A DNA stretch of 64,000 nt from Pelosinus sp. UFO1 (lineage in GTDB: Bacteria; Bacillota; Negativicutes; DSM-13327). The stretch spans positions 3,154,001-3,218,000 of the forward strand of contig NZ_CP008852.1 of the NCBI RefSeq assembly GCF_000725345.1, written 5' to 3'. Of the stretch, positions 55,392 through 63,944 are shown one piece after another. Each line of letters opens with the position of its first letter. Position 1 is the stretch's first letter. The notes under the pieces were generated by a model. That model saw only the letters and a list, made by a program, of their open reading frames with translations, was not told the DNA's origin and ran no database searches. A program made the translations under genes and the position numbers.

Positions 55392-56324
55392 TCAATTAGT
55401 TATTTTCTTTTTTCCCATGCAAGTCGCTCGAACTAATCCTTGTTTAAAATGATGTCTCATTCTCCTTATAACGAAATCTAAACTAACTCTTTGTCTAGTT
55501 ACAATAAAAAATACCATTGTTTCACCTATAGCCCAAGTAAAGGCATATGCTAATGCCGCTTTTACCACTAAGGCAGATTGATATGGTATTGATCTTAGAA
55601 TAAGAGTAGCAATTTCTTTTGAAGCCTTTGCTAAACTAAATAATAAAATAATTTCTAACACATGTTTTAATTGTATTTTTTCACCCATCAGACCTATAAT
55701 TTCAAACATTAGCTTGATCTCATTAACGGTAAGAACGATGAAATCTGCAAATATTTCTAACGGTGCAACAATCATTCTATGGGGAGCAGGCAAAAAGCTG
55801 GGTAATGCAGAGATAAAGACCCAAGCCGCATTTTGAGTAGCTGTCTCTTGAATTTCAATTTTAGCATGCTCAGGACGAAAAACAGGAAAATTATGTGATA
55901 GGGTAAATCTTATCCTTTCATGATTAGCTAATATCTGAGATGCTAAGCCAGCGTCGTTGCTATCGAAAATATACACTTCTAAATGATGTTCCTTTACCGC
56001 ATCGGCTAGACACGGCTCAACAATACAAAAATTTGAAGCTTTTATCAACTTTCCATTGATCTCGCCTCCTGCCGACGTAGGAACAAGTATGAGTCGCTTC
56101 ATTACCTCTTTTTTATTGTATACATTATAATTTCCATCTATTGGTAAATTCAAAGAGGCATAAGGGAAACTAATCAACCATTTTATCATTTCTTCAATCA
56201 TTTCCGAAGAACCTATAAGTCCAATTTGAAGATTCTGCTGACATGCTCGATTGATTTTATGCATATTTATTCCGCTTAATTCATCCCATAATTTCTTAAT
56301 AATGAAAGTCTCTTCACTAGCCAT
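55392..56324 (-). CDS. hypothetical membrane protein, DUF697-like C-terminal region
   Basis: 310 residues. The N-terminal two thirds is soluble and begins like a Rossmann/GTPase-type strand (QIGLIGSSEMIEEMI) but has no P-loop. The C-terminal third carries NEIKLMFEIIGLMGEKIQ and two hydrophobic helices with AYAFTWAIGETMVFF, a pattern similar to DUF697 domains that usually follow GTPase domains. It ends in a basic tail. Function unknown. Confidence 0.6.
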   Translation of the reverse strand: MASEETFIIKKLWDELSGINMHKINRACQQNLQIGLIGSSEMIEEMIKWLISFPYASLNLPIDGNYNVYNKKEVMKRLILVPTSAGGEINGKLIKASNFCIVEPCLADAVKEHHLEVYIFDSNDAGLASQILANHERIRFTLSHNFPVFRPEHAKIEIQETATQNAAWVFISALPSFLPAPHRMIVAPLEIFADFIVLTVNEIKLMFEIIGLMGEKIQLKHVLEIILLFSLAKASKEIATLILRSIPYQSALVVKAALAYAFTWAIGETMVFFIVTRQRVSLDFVIRRMRHHFKQGLVRATCMGKKKITN

Positions 56325-56371
56325 TCTAATATCCCCCCTTCTGATAGGATTTGTATTTTAGCATTTTCTAT

Positions 56372-56424
56372 CCACCATAATAGATAGTGATTTTTGGAAG
56401 ATTCATCTCTATCTATTATGGTGG
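56372..56424. repeat. 16-bp perfect inverted repeat upstream of the DUF697-like gene
   Basis: CCACCATAATAGATAG (56372-56387) and CTATCTATTATGGTGG (56409-56424), 21-nt loop. It lies in the leader of the downstream minus-strand gene and beside the IS200 remnant; it may be a leftover end of that element. Confidence 0.7.
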
Positions 56425-56499
56425 AAATGGAAGATCGATACAGAAATATGAAGCAACTTACAGAAAAACCAGGGACACAGGGCAACAGGCTTGAGTTTA

Positions 56500-56584
56500 C
56501 TAGAGCGGGTCGTTGTCTTCTATACTTTTGGGCAAATACTATATGATATCTGCATTTTGTATGTGCTAAACTCCTGTTATCCAT
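56500..56584 (-). pseudogene. IS200/IS605 TnpA N-terminal remnant
   Basis: From an ATG at 56584 behind AAAGGAGG the frame reads MDNRSLAHTKCRYHIVFAQK then YRRQ, the exact start of IS200-type Y1 transposases (normally LAHT.W.CKYHIVFAPKYRR), and then loses similarity. The HUH motif and catalytic Tyr are absent, and 'TKCRY' lacks several residues of the usual motif. Confidence 0.75.
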
Positions 56585-56593
56585 TTTGATGAT

Positions 56594-56649
56594 CCTCCTT
56601 TGTTGAGTCATGCGGTCGGCAAGCTTGCATTCATTCTAACAAAAGGAGG
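56594..56649. repeat. inverted repeat around the TnpA ribosome site
   Basis: CCTCCTTTGTT (56594-56604) pairs with AACAAAAGGAGG (56638-56649). It would sequester the AGGAGG of the transposase remnant, resembling the leader hairpins that repress IS200 transposase translation. Confidence 0.6.
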
Positions 56650-56724
56650 GTCTTTTTTTCTACTCATAACTGTAAGCTTTTTGGAACCATACGCCTAGCG
56701 CGTGGTTTTCAATATACAACAAGA

Positions 56725-56755
56725 AAGCCTTCAAGGTTAATGCCCTTGAAGGCTT
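56725..56755 (-). terminator. terminator of the Arg-Gly-Pro tRNA cluster
   Basis: AAGCCTTCAAGG / CCTTGAAGGCTT perfect 12-bp stem, followed by TCTTGTTG on the minus strand. Confidence 0.85.
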
Positions 56756-56770
56756 GAATTTATTGATAGT

Positions 56771-56847
<77 letters not shown>

Positions 56848-56868
56848 ATATATTTTTATTGAAACAAA

Positions 56869-56942
56869 TGGAGCGGGTGAAGGGAATCGAACCCTCGTAA
56901 CTAGCTTGGAAGGCTAGCGCTCTACCATTGAGCTACACCCGC
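56869..56942 (-). tRNA. tRNA-Gly (TCC)
   Basis: 74 nt with encoded CCA; acceptor GCGGGTG/CACCCGC; anticodon loop CTTCCAA. Confidence 0.95.
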
Positions 56943-56964
56943 ATATAACATGAAACTAATTTGA

Positions 56965-57041
56965 TGGTCGGAGCGGCAGGATTCGAACCTGCGACCCCCT
57001 GGTCCCAAGCCAGGTGCTCTACCAAGCTGAGCCACGCCCCG
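56965..57041 (-). tRNA. tRNA-Pro (TGG)
   Basis: 77 nt with encoded CCA; acceptor CGGGGCG/CGCTCCG with one G-T pair; anticodon loop CTTGGGA. First gene of the cluster. Confidence 0.95.
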
Positions 57042-57056
57042 TTAATCACATTATCT

Positions 57057-57085
57057 ATTATACCGCAGTGTCAGTAGTTTGTCAA
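57057..57085 (-). promoter_or_regulatory. sigma-A promoter of the Arg-Gly-Pro tRNA cluster
   Basis: Minus-strand consensus TTGACA (57080-57085) and TATAAT (57057-57062), 17-bp spacer. Confidence 0.88.
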
Positions 57086-57216
57086 CATCTTTTTTAAAAA
57101 TGTTTTCTTTCTTCCACTCATAAATTAATTGTAATCAAGTTTTGTCTTGATCACCGCTAACTCACTTAACTATAATAACATAATGACTTTATTATGTCAA
57201 GAACCTTGTAAAAGAA

Positions 57217-57253
57217 AAATCTACATTGTATCCAAGGATACAATGTAGATTTT
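57217..57253. terminator. terminator of frdCAB
   Basis: AAATCTACATTGTATCC mirrored at 57237-57253 with a 2-3 nt loop and T-rich flanks on both sides; it follows the frdB stop. Confidence 0.88.
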
Positions 57254-57269
57254 CTTCTCACCTTACAGC

Positions 57270-58028
57270 TTATTTATTAAATAAGCTCTTCAGTGCTTGC
57301 TTGTTTGTATCACGATTCAGTTTTGCGATATACTCAGTCAATTTAATCTCTTTCGGACATGCTTTTACGCAGTTTTGGCTATTACCGCAACTTGCTAAAC
57401 CGCCCTTTTCCATCAATGCATCCAAGCGTTCTTCTTTCTGATATTCGCCAATTGGGTGGAGATTAAAGAGATGTGCTTGTGCAATAGGAGCAGGCCCAAT
57501 GAACTCAGAGCCTTGATTTACATTTGGACAAGCATGCATGCAGCATCCGCAAGTCATGCAACGAGAAATTTCATAAGCGGTAGTTGCAGTTTTTGGATTC
57601 TGACGCGGAGCATCATTATGAACTTCCCAGGTTCCATCTACATCTACCCAGCCGTGTATGCGTTTTAAACTATCAAACATTACCGAACGGTCAATCGCAA
57701 GGTCACGGATAACAGGGAAAGTTCTAGCAGCACTCAAACGAATTGGTTGTTCTAGATGATCAATTAGAGCAGCACAAGCCTGTTGTGCTTTACCGTTGAT
57801 GACCATCATGCAAGCTCCACAAACTTTTTCCAGACAATTACATTCCCAAACAACAGCAGTTGTCTTTTTGCCGTCTTTTGTAACAGGGTTCTTTTGAATC
57901 TCCATAAGAGATGCAACAACATTAAGCGCAGGACGATAGTCAACTTCAAATTCTTCTGTATAGGGTTGGGAATTAGGACCATCTTGTCTTTCTATGATAA
58001 AATGTACTTTTTTCTTTGTTTCTGCCAT
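57270..58028 (-). CDS. frdB: fumarate reductase/succinate dehydrogenase iron-sulfur subunit
   Basis: 252 residues with three clusters: the 2Fe-2S site CNCLEKVCGACMM (about 65-77), a ferredoxin-type CMTCGCCMHACPN (about 157) and CGNSQNCVKACP (about 214). It links the flavoprotein to the membrane quinone subunit. In a propionate fermenter the complex most likely runs as menaquinol:fumarate reductase. Last of frdC-frdA-frdB. Confidence 0.95.
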   Translation of the reverse strand: MAETKKKVHFIIERQDGPNSQPYTEEFEVDYRPALNVVASLMEIQKNPVTKDGKKTTAVVWECNCLEKVCGACMMVINGKAQQACAALIDHLEQPIRLSAARTFPVIRDLAIDRSVMFDSLKRIHGWVDVDGTWEVHNDAPRQNPKTATTAYEISRCMTCGCCMHACPNVNQGSEFIGPAPIAQAHLFNLHPIGEYQKEERLDALMEKGGLASCGNSQNCVKACPKEIKLTEYIAKLNRDTNKQALKSLFNK

Positions 58029-58045
58029 TATTATCTACCTCCTTC

Positions 58046-59797
58046 TTACTCTTTCTTAGCAACAGCATAGTTACGAGGACGCGGTTTAACCAATGAATGA
58101 TCAAAATCATCATAACTGATCTTAGGCTCTGCTGTTGCCTGGTCATACTCAGCAACTGTTATTTTCATGAAGCGTTCGTCATCACGGGTTGGAAATTCGC
58201 GCTTGTAGTGAGCCCCACGGCTTTCATCACGCATACGTGCTGCTTTTGTTACAACTAAAGCGTAAATAATCATATTGCGGAGCTGTCTTGCGAACATACC
58301 TTCTTGGTTTGCCCAGTTTGCTTTATCGACTATACCGATATTATCCCAACGTTTAAGAATTTTCTTTACTTCATCGAAACAATAATCAAGGTCTTTGTTC
58401 ACACGTTCAATGGTGACGTATTGGTTCATTAAATCACCAAGTTCATGGTGAAGTTCATGCGCATTTTCCGATCCATTCATTTTTAAAATAGCATCATATT
58501 CTTCTTGGCATTCTTTTGCTGCATTTGCTAACTCTTCATCAGTAAGTTCTGAACCTTTTTCTCCTTCTTTAGCCCAGCGCATAGCTTCCGGACCTGAAAC
58601 AGTACCAGAATAAGCAGCGGAAAGAAGTGAGTTTGCACCAAGACGGTTTGCACCGTGGTATTGATAGTCACATTCACCAGATGCCATAAGACCAGGAATG
58701 TTTGTGTTATGTTTTGTATCTACCCAGATACCGCCCATGGAATAATGAACGGAAGGATAAATTTGCATTGGAACTTTACGTGGGTCATCGCCAACGAATT
58801 CCGAATAAATTTCCAAAATGCCGCCTAATTTACGTTCAAGATAATCTGCTGGAATATGGGAAAGATCAAGATATACTTTGTTTTCACCATTGATACCAAG
58901 TTTTTGATTTACGCATACATCGTAAATAGCACGAGATGCTACGTCACGAGGTACAAGGTTACCATATGCAGGATACATTTCTTCCAAGAAGTACCATGGT
59001 TTACCATCTTTATAAACCCAAACTCGTCCGCCTTCACCACGGCAAGCTTCAGACATCAAGCGGTTTTTATCGGAACCAGGAATAGCTGTTGGATGAATCT
59101 GAATAAATTCAGGGTTACCAATAAGAGCGCCTTGCTGATATACGGCAGATACTGCTGAACCATTGCAGATTGTCGAAGCAGTACATCTACCGAATACCAT
59201 ACCAGGACCGCCTGTTGCAAGGATAACCGTATCAGCACGGAAAGCTCTGATTTCCATAGAATTCATGTCTTGTGCTACAATACCGCGGCAAACGTTTTCT
59301 TTATTTTTAATAATTTTAATGAATTCCCAGAATTCATATTTCTTAACAGCACCTTTAACTTCCCAAGCACGAACTTGTTCGTCAAGTGCATAAAGAAGTT
59401 GCTGACCTGTTGTGGAACCAGAAAACAAAGTACGTTTATTTTTCTGACCACCAAAATTACGAAGGTCAAGTAAACCTTCTGGTGTACGAGTAAATGTAAC
59501 ACCCATACGATCGAACATTTTAATTAATTTTGGAGCGGCTTCACACATGCCTTTTATTGCAGTCTGGTCAGCAAGGAAGTCACCACCATAAACAGTATCA
59601 TCAAAGTGTTCATGGACAGTATCATTTTCACCCTTTGTATCCATACAAGCATTCATACCGCCTTGTGCACAAAGGGAATGAGAACGTTTTACGGGGCAAT
59701 ACGAGAATAATTCTACTTCTCCGCCAGCTTCACAAATTTTAAGTGTTGCCATGAGGCCGGATAAACCGCCGCCAACAACTATAATTTTCTTTTTCAC
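58046..59797 (-). CDS. frdA: fumarate reductase/succinate dehydrogenase flavoprotein subunit
   Basis: 583 residues: FAD fold VVGGGLSGLMATLK (about 6), the FAD-linking histidine in SHSLCAQGGMN (about 40), the active site IQIHPTAIPGSDK with RGEGGRVW, and a C-terminal HYKREFPTRDD. Length and motif spacing match type-B enzymes (Wolinella/Bacillus). The start is GTG behind AAGGAGAG. Direction cannot be fixed from sequence; pathway context favours fumarate reduction. Confidence 0.96.
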   Translation of the reverse strand: MKKKIIVVGGGLSGLMATLKICEAGGEVELFSYCPVKRSHSLCAQGGMNACMDTKGENDTVHEHFDDTVYGGDFLADQTAIKGMCEAAPKLIKMFDRMGVTFTRTPEGLLDLRNFGGQKNKRTLFSGSTTGQQLLYALDEQVRAWEVKGAVKKYEFWEFIKIIKNKENVCRGIVAQDMNSMEIRAFRADTVILATGGPGMVFGRCTASTICNGSAVSAVYQQGALIGNPEFIQIHPTAIPGSDKNRLMSEACRGEGGRVWVYKDGKPWYFLEEMYPAYGNLVPRDVASRAIYDVCVNQKLGINGENKVYLDLSHIPADYLERKLGGILEIYSEFVGDDPRKVPMQIYPSVHYSMGGIWVDTKHNTNIPGLMASGECDYQYHGANRLGANSLLSAAYSGTVSGPEAMRWAKEGEKGSELTDEELANAAKECQEEYDAILKMNGSENAHELHHELGDLMNQYVTIERVNKDLDYCFDEVKKILKRWDNIGIVDKANWANQEGMFARQLRNMIIYALVVTKAARMRDESRGAHYKREFPTRDDERFMKITVAEYDQATAEPKISYDDFDHSLVKPRPRNYAVAKKE

Positions 59798-59819
59798 TAA
59801 GCTCTCTCCTTACTTTAAA

Positions 59820-60434
59820 TTATTTCACAAAATGTGTAAGAGCTGTAAGTCCTACACTAGAGATGAGTACAAATAATGCCATAGTTGCAATGCTTACGAT
59901 ACGTTGTCCACGTGGTCCTGCAACAATGCCCCAAGTAATTGAAAAACCCCATAAACCATTGGTAAAATGGAAAACGGATGATAATAGTCCAATTACATAT
60001 AAAGCAAAAGTTAAAGGATCAGACAATACTTTATGCATAAAGTCGTAGCCAATCAGATGACCACCCATTGCCTTGCCGACAATACGTAAAGTCCATACGT
60101 GCCATATAATAAAAACAAAGGCAATATAGGCAGTTATACGTTGTAAGTAGAACATCCAGTTGTTCCAATACCCATACTGAGTAGGATTATTTTTCGCTTT
60201 CAGAGCATATACCACACCTAATATACCGTGGAATGCGATAGGCAAGCCGATAGCGATAATTTCAATTGGAACCAAAAACGGCATAGAGGCAAGTGCCGCT
60301 ACTGACTTATCAAAGTTAGCTGGCCCCCCAATTACTGTTGAAACAGTAAATATATGCTCCAATAAAAATGCACCGATTGCGACAACACCTGAAAGAGAAT
60401 GAATACGACGGATCCAAAAATCAAAATTGTTCAT
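59820..60434 (-). CDS. frdC: fumarate reductase/succinate dehydrogenase cytochrome b subunit
   Basis: 204 residues with five membrane helices and histidines in HSLSGVVAIGAFLLEH, AFHGILG, IWHVWTL and FHFTNGLWG that fit the two hemes b of type-B enzymes with a single anchor subunit. The ATG at 60434 follows AGGAGG; a 20-residue longer frame has no such site. Heme would come from the Ahb-type pathway suggested by ahbAB at 18-19 kb. Confidence 0.93.
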   Translation of the reverse strand: MNNFDFWIRRIHSLSGVVAIGAFLLEHIFTVSTVIGGPANFDKSVAALASMPFLVPIEIIAIGLPIAFHGILGVVYALKAKNNPTQYGYWNNWMFYLQRITAYIAFVFIIWHVWTLRIVGKAMGGHLIGYDFMHKVLSDPLTFALYVIGLLSSVFHFTNGLWGFSITWGIVAGPRGQRIVSIATMALFVLISSVGLTALTHFVK

Positions 60435-60596
60435 GCTTTTACCTCCTGTAATATTTACATAGTTGACATATAAGATTGCCAACATACTGTACAAATAATG
60501 CTATTTCGACGCTAGTTTGGTTTTTCCTTCAACGGTTTTATAGAAATGTGAAATTATTCGCAAATAATCATTTCCAATTACTGAAGTTTTATTAAT

Positions 60597-60660
60597 ATTG
60601 CGGGAGCACCTTAGTAGCTACTTGCAACACCGCAGGTATCCACTAAGGTACTCCCGCAAT
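60597..60660. repeat. 19-bp stem with a 26-nt loop between fumarase and frdC
   Basis: ATTGCGGGAGCACCTTAGT (60597-60615) pairs with ACTAAGGTACTCCCGCAAT (60642-60660) with one mismatch. There is no strong T-run. Could be a terminator for the fumarase genes, a leader structure of frd, or a small mobile element. Confidence 0.75.
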
Positions 60661-60677
60661 AAAAAATTTTAAAAGGC

Positions 60678-60693
60678 GCTAACGACAGTTAGC
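60678..60693 (-). terminator. terminator of fumAB
   Basis: GCTAAC / GTTAGC with a 4-nt loop, then GCCTTTTAAAATTTTTT on the minus strand. Confidence 0.65.
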
Positions 60694-60739
60694 TTGTCCT
60701 AGTACAAACCGATATATTTACTTACAATAGCAATTACTA

Positions 60740-61297
60740 CTATATTTTGCGGTAAGGTTTTTGACCTTCTTCATAATAATTGTTGCCATCACAGTCAATC
60801 GCTACGATTGCAGGGAAATCTTCCACAGTTAGTTTAGCTAATGCTTCTGCACCTAGCTCAGGATATGCTAACACTTCATAAGCTTTAATGGTTTTTGCGA
60901 TCAATGCTGCTGCTCCGCCAATGGCTACCATGAAAACAGTACTGTTCTTTTTCATAGCTTCCACGACTTCAGGAGAGCGATAGCCTTTACCAATCATACC
61001 ACTAAGACCTTGTTCGATCATTTGTGGTGTATATTTGTCCATGCGACCAGCAGTGGTCGGACCAGCTGAACCAATAGGATCTCCAGGTTTAGCTGGAGTA
61101 GGTCCTAGATAATATACAATCTGATTTGTAAAATCTACAGGTAATTTCTCACCACGATCTAATGCTTCTGTCATAACCTTATGGGCTGCATCACGGGCAC
61201 TAAATATAGTTCCAGTAATTAGAACACTATCACCAGCTTTTAAGGAACGAGCCATTTCTTTTGTTAATGGAGTGGTAATACGTTTTACTTCTGCCAT
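60740..61297 (-). CDS. class I fumarate hydratase, beta (C-terminal domain) subunit
   Basis: 185 residues, matching the C-terminal domain of class I fumarases: GDSVLITGTIFSARDAAHK (about 22), GPTTAGRMDKYTP (about 79) and KGYRSPEVVEAM. With the alpha subunit it makes the oxygen-sensitive 4Fe-4S fumarase converting malate and fumarate. Fifteen nucleotides after the alpha gene. Confidence 0.93.
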   Translation of the reverse strand: MAEVKRITTPLTKEMARSLKAGDSVLITGTIFSARDAAHKVMTEALDRGEKLPVDFTNQIVYYLGPTPAKPGDPIGSAGPTTAGRMDKYTPQMIEQGLSGMIGKGYRSPEVVEAMKKNSTVFMVAIGGAAALIAKTIKAYEVLAYPELGAEALAKLTVEDFPAIVAIDCDGNNYYEEGQKPYRKI

Positions 61298-61311
61298 TTT
61301 ATCTACACCTC

Positions 61312-62157
61312 CTACAGTTCAACTTCAGCATGCCTTGTGGCATGGCAGTTAATATTAACAGCAACTGGTAATCCAGCAATGTGGGTAGCAAAATATTCAA
61401 CATTTACTGCCAATGCAGTCGTTACGCCACCTAAGCCTTGAGGCCCTACACCCGTTTTATTAACCATTTCCAGCAGCTCTTCTTCTAATTTAGCATAATC
61501 AGGATTTTCATTACGTTTATTCACAGAACGTAATAACGCTTTTTTTGCTAATATTGTGGATTTTTCCATAGTGCCACCAATACCAACACCTATGACCATC
61601 GGAGGACAGGCGTTAGGACCAGCTGTCTTCACTGTATCAAGAACGACTTTTTTCACACCTTCAACGCCATCAGCAGGTACGAGCATTTTTAAAGCACTCT
61701 TATTTTCGCTACCGAAACCTTTAGGTGCTAATTTAATCTTAACTTTGTCACCAGGAACAATGCTAGTATGTAAAATAGCAGGGGTATTGTTGGTTGTATT
61801 TTTACGGTTAAATAAAGGTTCGCCAACAACTGATTTACGTAAATAGCCTTCTGTATAGCCTTTGGCAACACCAGCATTTACTGCCTCTTCCAAACTGCCA
61901 CCTACGAAATGAACATCTTGTCCTACTTCCATAAATACTACTGTCATCCCTGTATCTTGACAGATAGGTCTTTGTTCATTTTTAGAAATATTAGCATTTT
62001 CCACTAGTTTCCCAATAATTTCTTTACCAAGGGCTGATTCTTCTTTTCTTCCAGCTGACACTAACGCATCATAAACGTCCTCGGATAAATAATAGCAAGC
62101 ATCCATGCACATCTTTGCTATCGCCTGAGTAATTTGCTCTACCTCAATTGTACGCAT
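61312..62157 (-). CDS. class I fumarate hydratase, alpha (N-terminal domain) subunit
   Basis: 281 residues with the cluster cysteines in CQDTGM (about 62), GPNACPPMVIGVG (about 188) and TGVGPQGLGG (about 236). The first ATG (62163) touches the GGGGG ribosome site, so the second at 62157, 6 nt away, is taken. L(+)-tartrate dehydratase is the close relative; the succinate-pathway context favours fumarase. Confidence 0.92.
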   Translation of the reverse strand: MRTIEVEQITQAIAKMCMDACYYLSEDVYDALVSAGRKEESALGKEIIGKLVENANISKNEQRPICQDTGMTVVFMEVGQDVHFVGGSLEEAVNAGVAKGYTEGYLRKSVVGEPLFNRKNTTNNTPAILHTSIVPGDKVKIKLAPKGFGSENKSALKMLVPADGVEGVKKVVLDTVKTAGPNACPPMVIGVGIGGTMEKSTILAKKALLRSVNKRNENPDYAKLEEELLEMVNKTGVGPQGLGGVTTALAVNVEYFATHIAGLPVAVNINCHATRHAEVEL

Positions 62158-62346
62158 GCTCATCCCCCTATTCTAATATACAAGTGTATTATATCACAAA
62201 CTTTTCAGGTAAACCACTTAATTGCTATGATAAGATAAAATTTATAGAATATTTGCGTTATGTAATTTCTACCATAGCAACGAAGAAATGTTTAACTTCC
62301 ATGGCTACCTGGCAGCATTTTGACCAATGTCACTTAAATATTACAA

Positions 62347-62400
62347 ATTTGCGGTCAAAAAGTACTACCACTACAGTAAGTATCCCTTTTGACCGCAAAT
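62347..62400 (-). terminator. terminator of aspA
   Basis: ATTTGCGGTCAAAA / TTTTGACCGCAAAT, 14-bp perfect stem with extra pairs inside, 21 nt after the aspA stop. Confidence 0.85.
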
Positions 62401-62421
62401 ATAATTCATCATATCATCTAG

Positions 62422-63825
62422 TTATTTTAAAAATTGTTTACCTGCAATACCTGGTTGTGTCATTTCACCTGGCGATAAAATAATTTCTAATTGATCTGCG
62501 GTAAGTAACTTTTTAGAAATAACTAACTCTCTAACAGAAGCTCCTGTTTTTAACGCCTCTTTTGCAATAATTGAAGATTGTTCATAACCGATATGAGGTA
62601 ATAATGCGGTAACAATGCCAACACTCTTATCAATCATTTCACGGCAACGTTCTTCATTGGCTTCAAGATCTTTCACACATTTGTAATTAAAAGTATTAAT
62701 TACATTCGTTAAGATCGTTAAGGAATTAAAAAGATTATATGCCATTACTGGCTCCATAACATTAAGTTCAAACTGTCCATTTTCTACAGCCTGGCTAATA
62801 GCCAAATCATTGCCCATAACTTGATAAGCTACTTGGTTCACAGTTTCGGGAATAACAGGATTTACTTTCCCAGGCATAATGGAAGACCCAGGTTGTTTCG
62901 CCGGCAAGGATAGTTCCCCTAATCCACAACGCGGACCTGATGCCATAAGCCTAATATCATTAGCAATTTTACAGAATGCTAACGCAGTGACCTTTAAGGC
63001 ACTTGAAAACTCAGCAATTTGATCTGTATTTTGGGTAGCATCCACTAAATCAATGGCTGATTGAATCTCTTCACCTGTTAGCTTAGAAAGTTCTTCTACT
63101 ACATATTTAATATATTCAGGTTCTGCATTTAGACCCGTACCAACTGCCGTAGCTCCCATATTTACAAAATGCATATTCCGCACATTTTCTTTAACCCTTT
63201 TAACCGCACGCTTTGTGGCTTGCGCATAGGCGTAAAACTCCTGACCTAAAGTAATGGGCACAGCATCTTGCAAATGAGTACGTCCCATTTTTAAAATATG
63301 ATTAAAGCTATCACCTTTTGCTGTAAAGGTAGCTTCCATTTCTTCTAACGCAGCAATTAGTTTTTTTGCTTTTGTAATTGTACAAATACGCATAGCTGTT
63401 GGCATTACGTCGTTTGTAGATTGAGCCATATTTACATGATTATTAGGTGAAATCAGAGCATAATCCCCTTTTTTCTCACCTAAGATTTCAAGGGCACGAT
63501 TGGCAATTACTTCGTTGGCATTCATATTCATGGATGTACCTGCTCCACCTTGAATACAATCAACGACGAATTGGTCATGTAATTTGCCTGCAATGATTTC
63601 TTCTGCAGCTTGTACGATGGCATTACCAATTCTGCTAGGCATACGTCCAGTTTTCATATTCGCTTTGGCCGCTGCCGCCTTTACAATACCAAAGGAAATG
63701 ATAAAATCATCATTTAATCTATGTCCAGTAATCACAAAGTTTTCTAATGCTCTAGTTGTTTGTACTCCGTAATAAACTTCATCTTTTATTTCAATTTCGC
63801 CAAGAAAATCATGCTCTAAACGCAC
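62422..63825 (-). CDS. aspA: aspartate ammonia-lyase
   Basis: 467 residues of the fumarase/aspartase superfamily: HDFLGEIEIKDEVYYGVQT and RALENF at the N-terminus, GGAGTSMNMNANEVIANRA (about 94), the catalytic loop GSSIMPGKVNPVIPE (about 316) and a full C-terminal domain. The N-terminal YYGVQT.RA.ENF form favours aspartase over class II fumarase. It feeds fumarate to FrdCAB. Start is GTG behind GGAGG. Confidence 0.9.
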   Translation of the reverse strand: MRLEHDFLGEIEIKDEVYYGVQTTRALENFVITGHRLNDDFIISFGIVKAAAAKANMKTGRMPSRIGNAIVQAAEEIIAGKLHDQFVVDCIQGGAGTSMNMNANEVIANRALEILGEKKGDYALISPNNHVNMAQSTNDVMPTAMRICTITKAKKLIAALEEMEATFTAKGDSFNHILKMGRTHLQDAVPITLGQEFYAYAQATKRAVKRVKENVRNMHFVNMGATAVGTGLNAEPEYIKYVVEELSKLTGEEIQSAIDLVDATQNTDQIAEFSSALKVTALAFCKIANDIRLMASGPRCGLGELSLPAKQPGSSIMPGKVNPVIPETVNQVAYQVMGNDLAISQAVENGQFELNVMEPVMAYNLFNSLTILTNVINTFNYKCVKDLEANEERCREMIDKSVGIVTALLPHIGYEQSSIIAKEALKTGASVRELVISKKLLTADQLEIILSPGEMTQPGIAGKQFLK

Positions 63826-63944
63826 AATACAGCACCTCCACTAGTTTTTTCACCTTATTATAGCATGGCCTATGTATTTTGTATACAATATTCTTTCAAT
63901 TCGTTACAAAATTCATTCTATTCTAATAAGAGAAAATAACCTTC

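Larger units (their letters stand above)
60435..60739. other. gap between fumarase and frdC
   Basis: About 305 bp containing two hairpins (60597-60660 and 60678-60693) and the presumed frd promoter; no ORF supported. Confidence 0.55.

Noticed and set aside
53823-56600. A prophage region around the holin-amidase gene
   Set aside because: No capsid, tail, packaging or replication genes; only the lysis-type gene, small ORFs and an IS200 remnant.
56276-56611. 111-codon minus-strand ORF as an intact gene
   Set aside because: Only the first ~25 codons resemble IS200 TnpA; the rest is unrelated sequence through an inverted repeat and overlaps the next gene.
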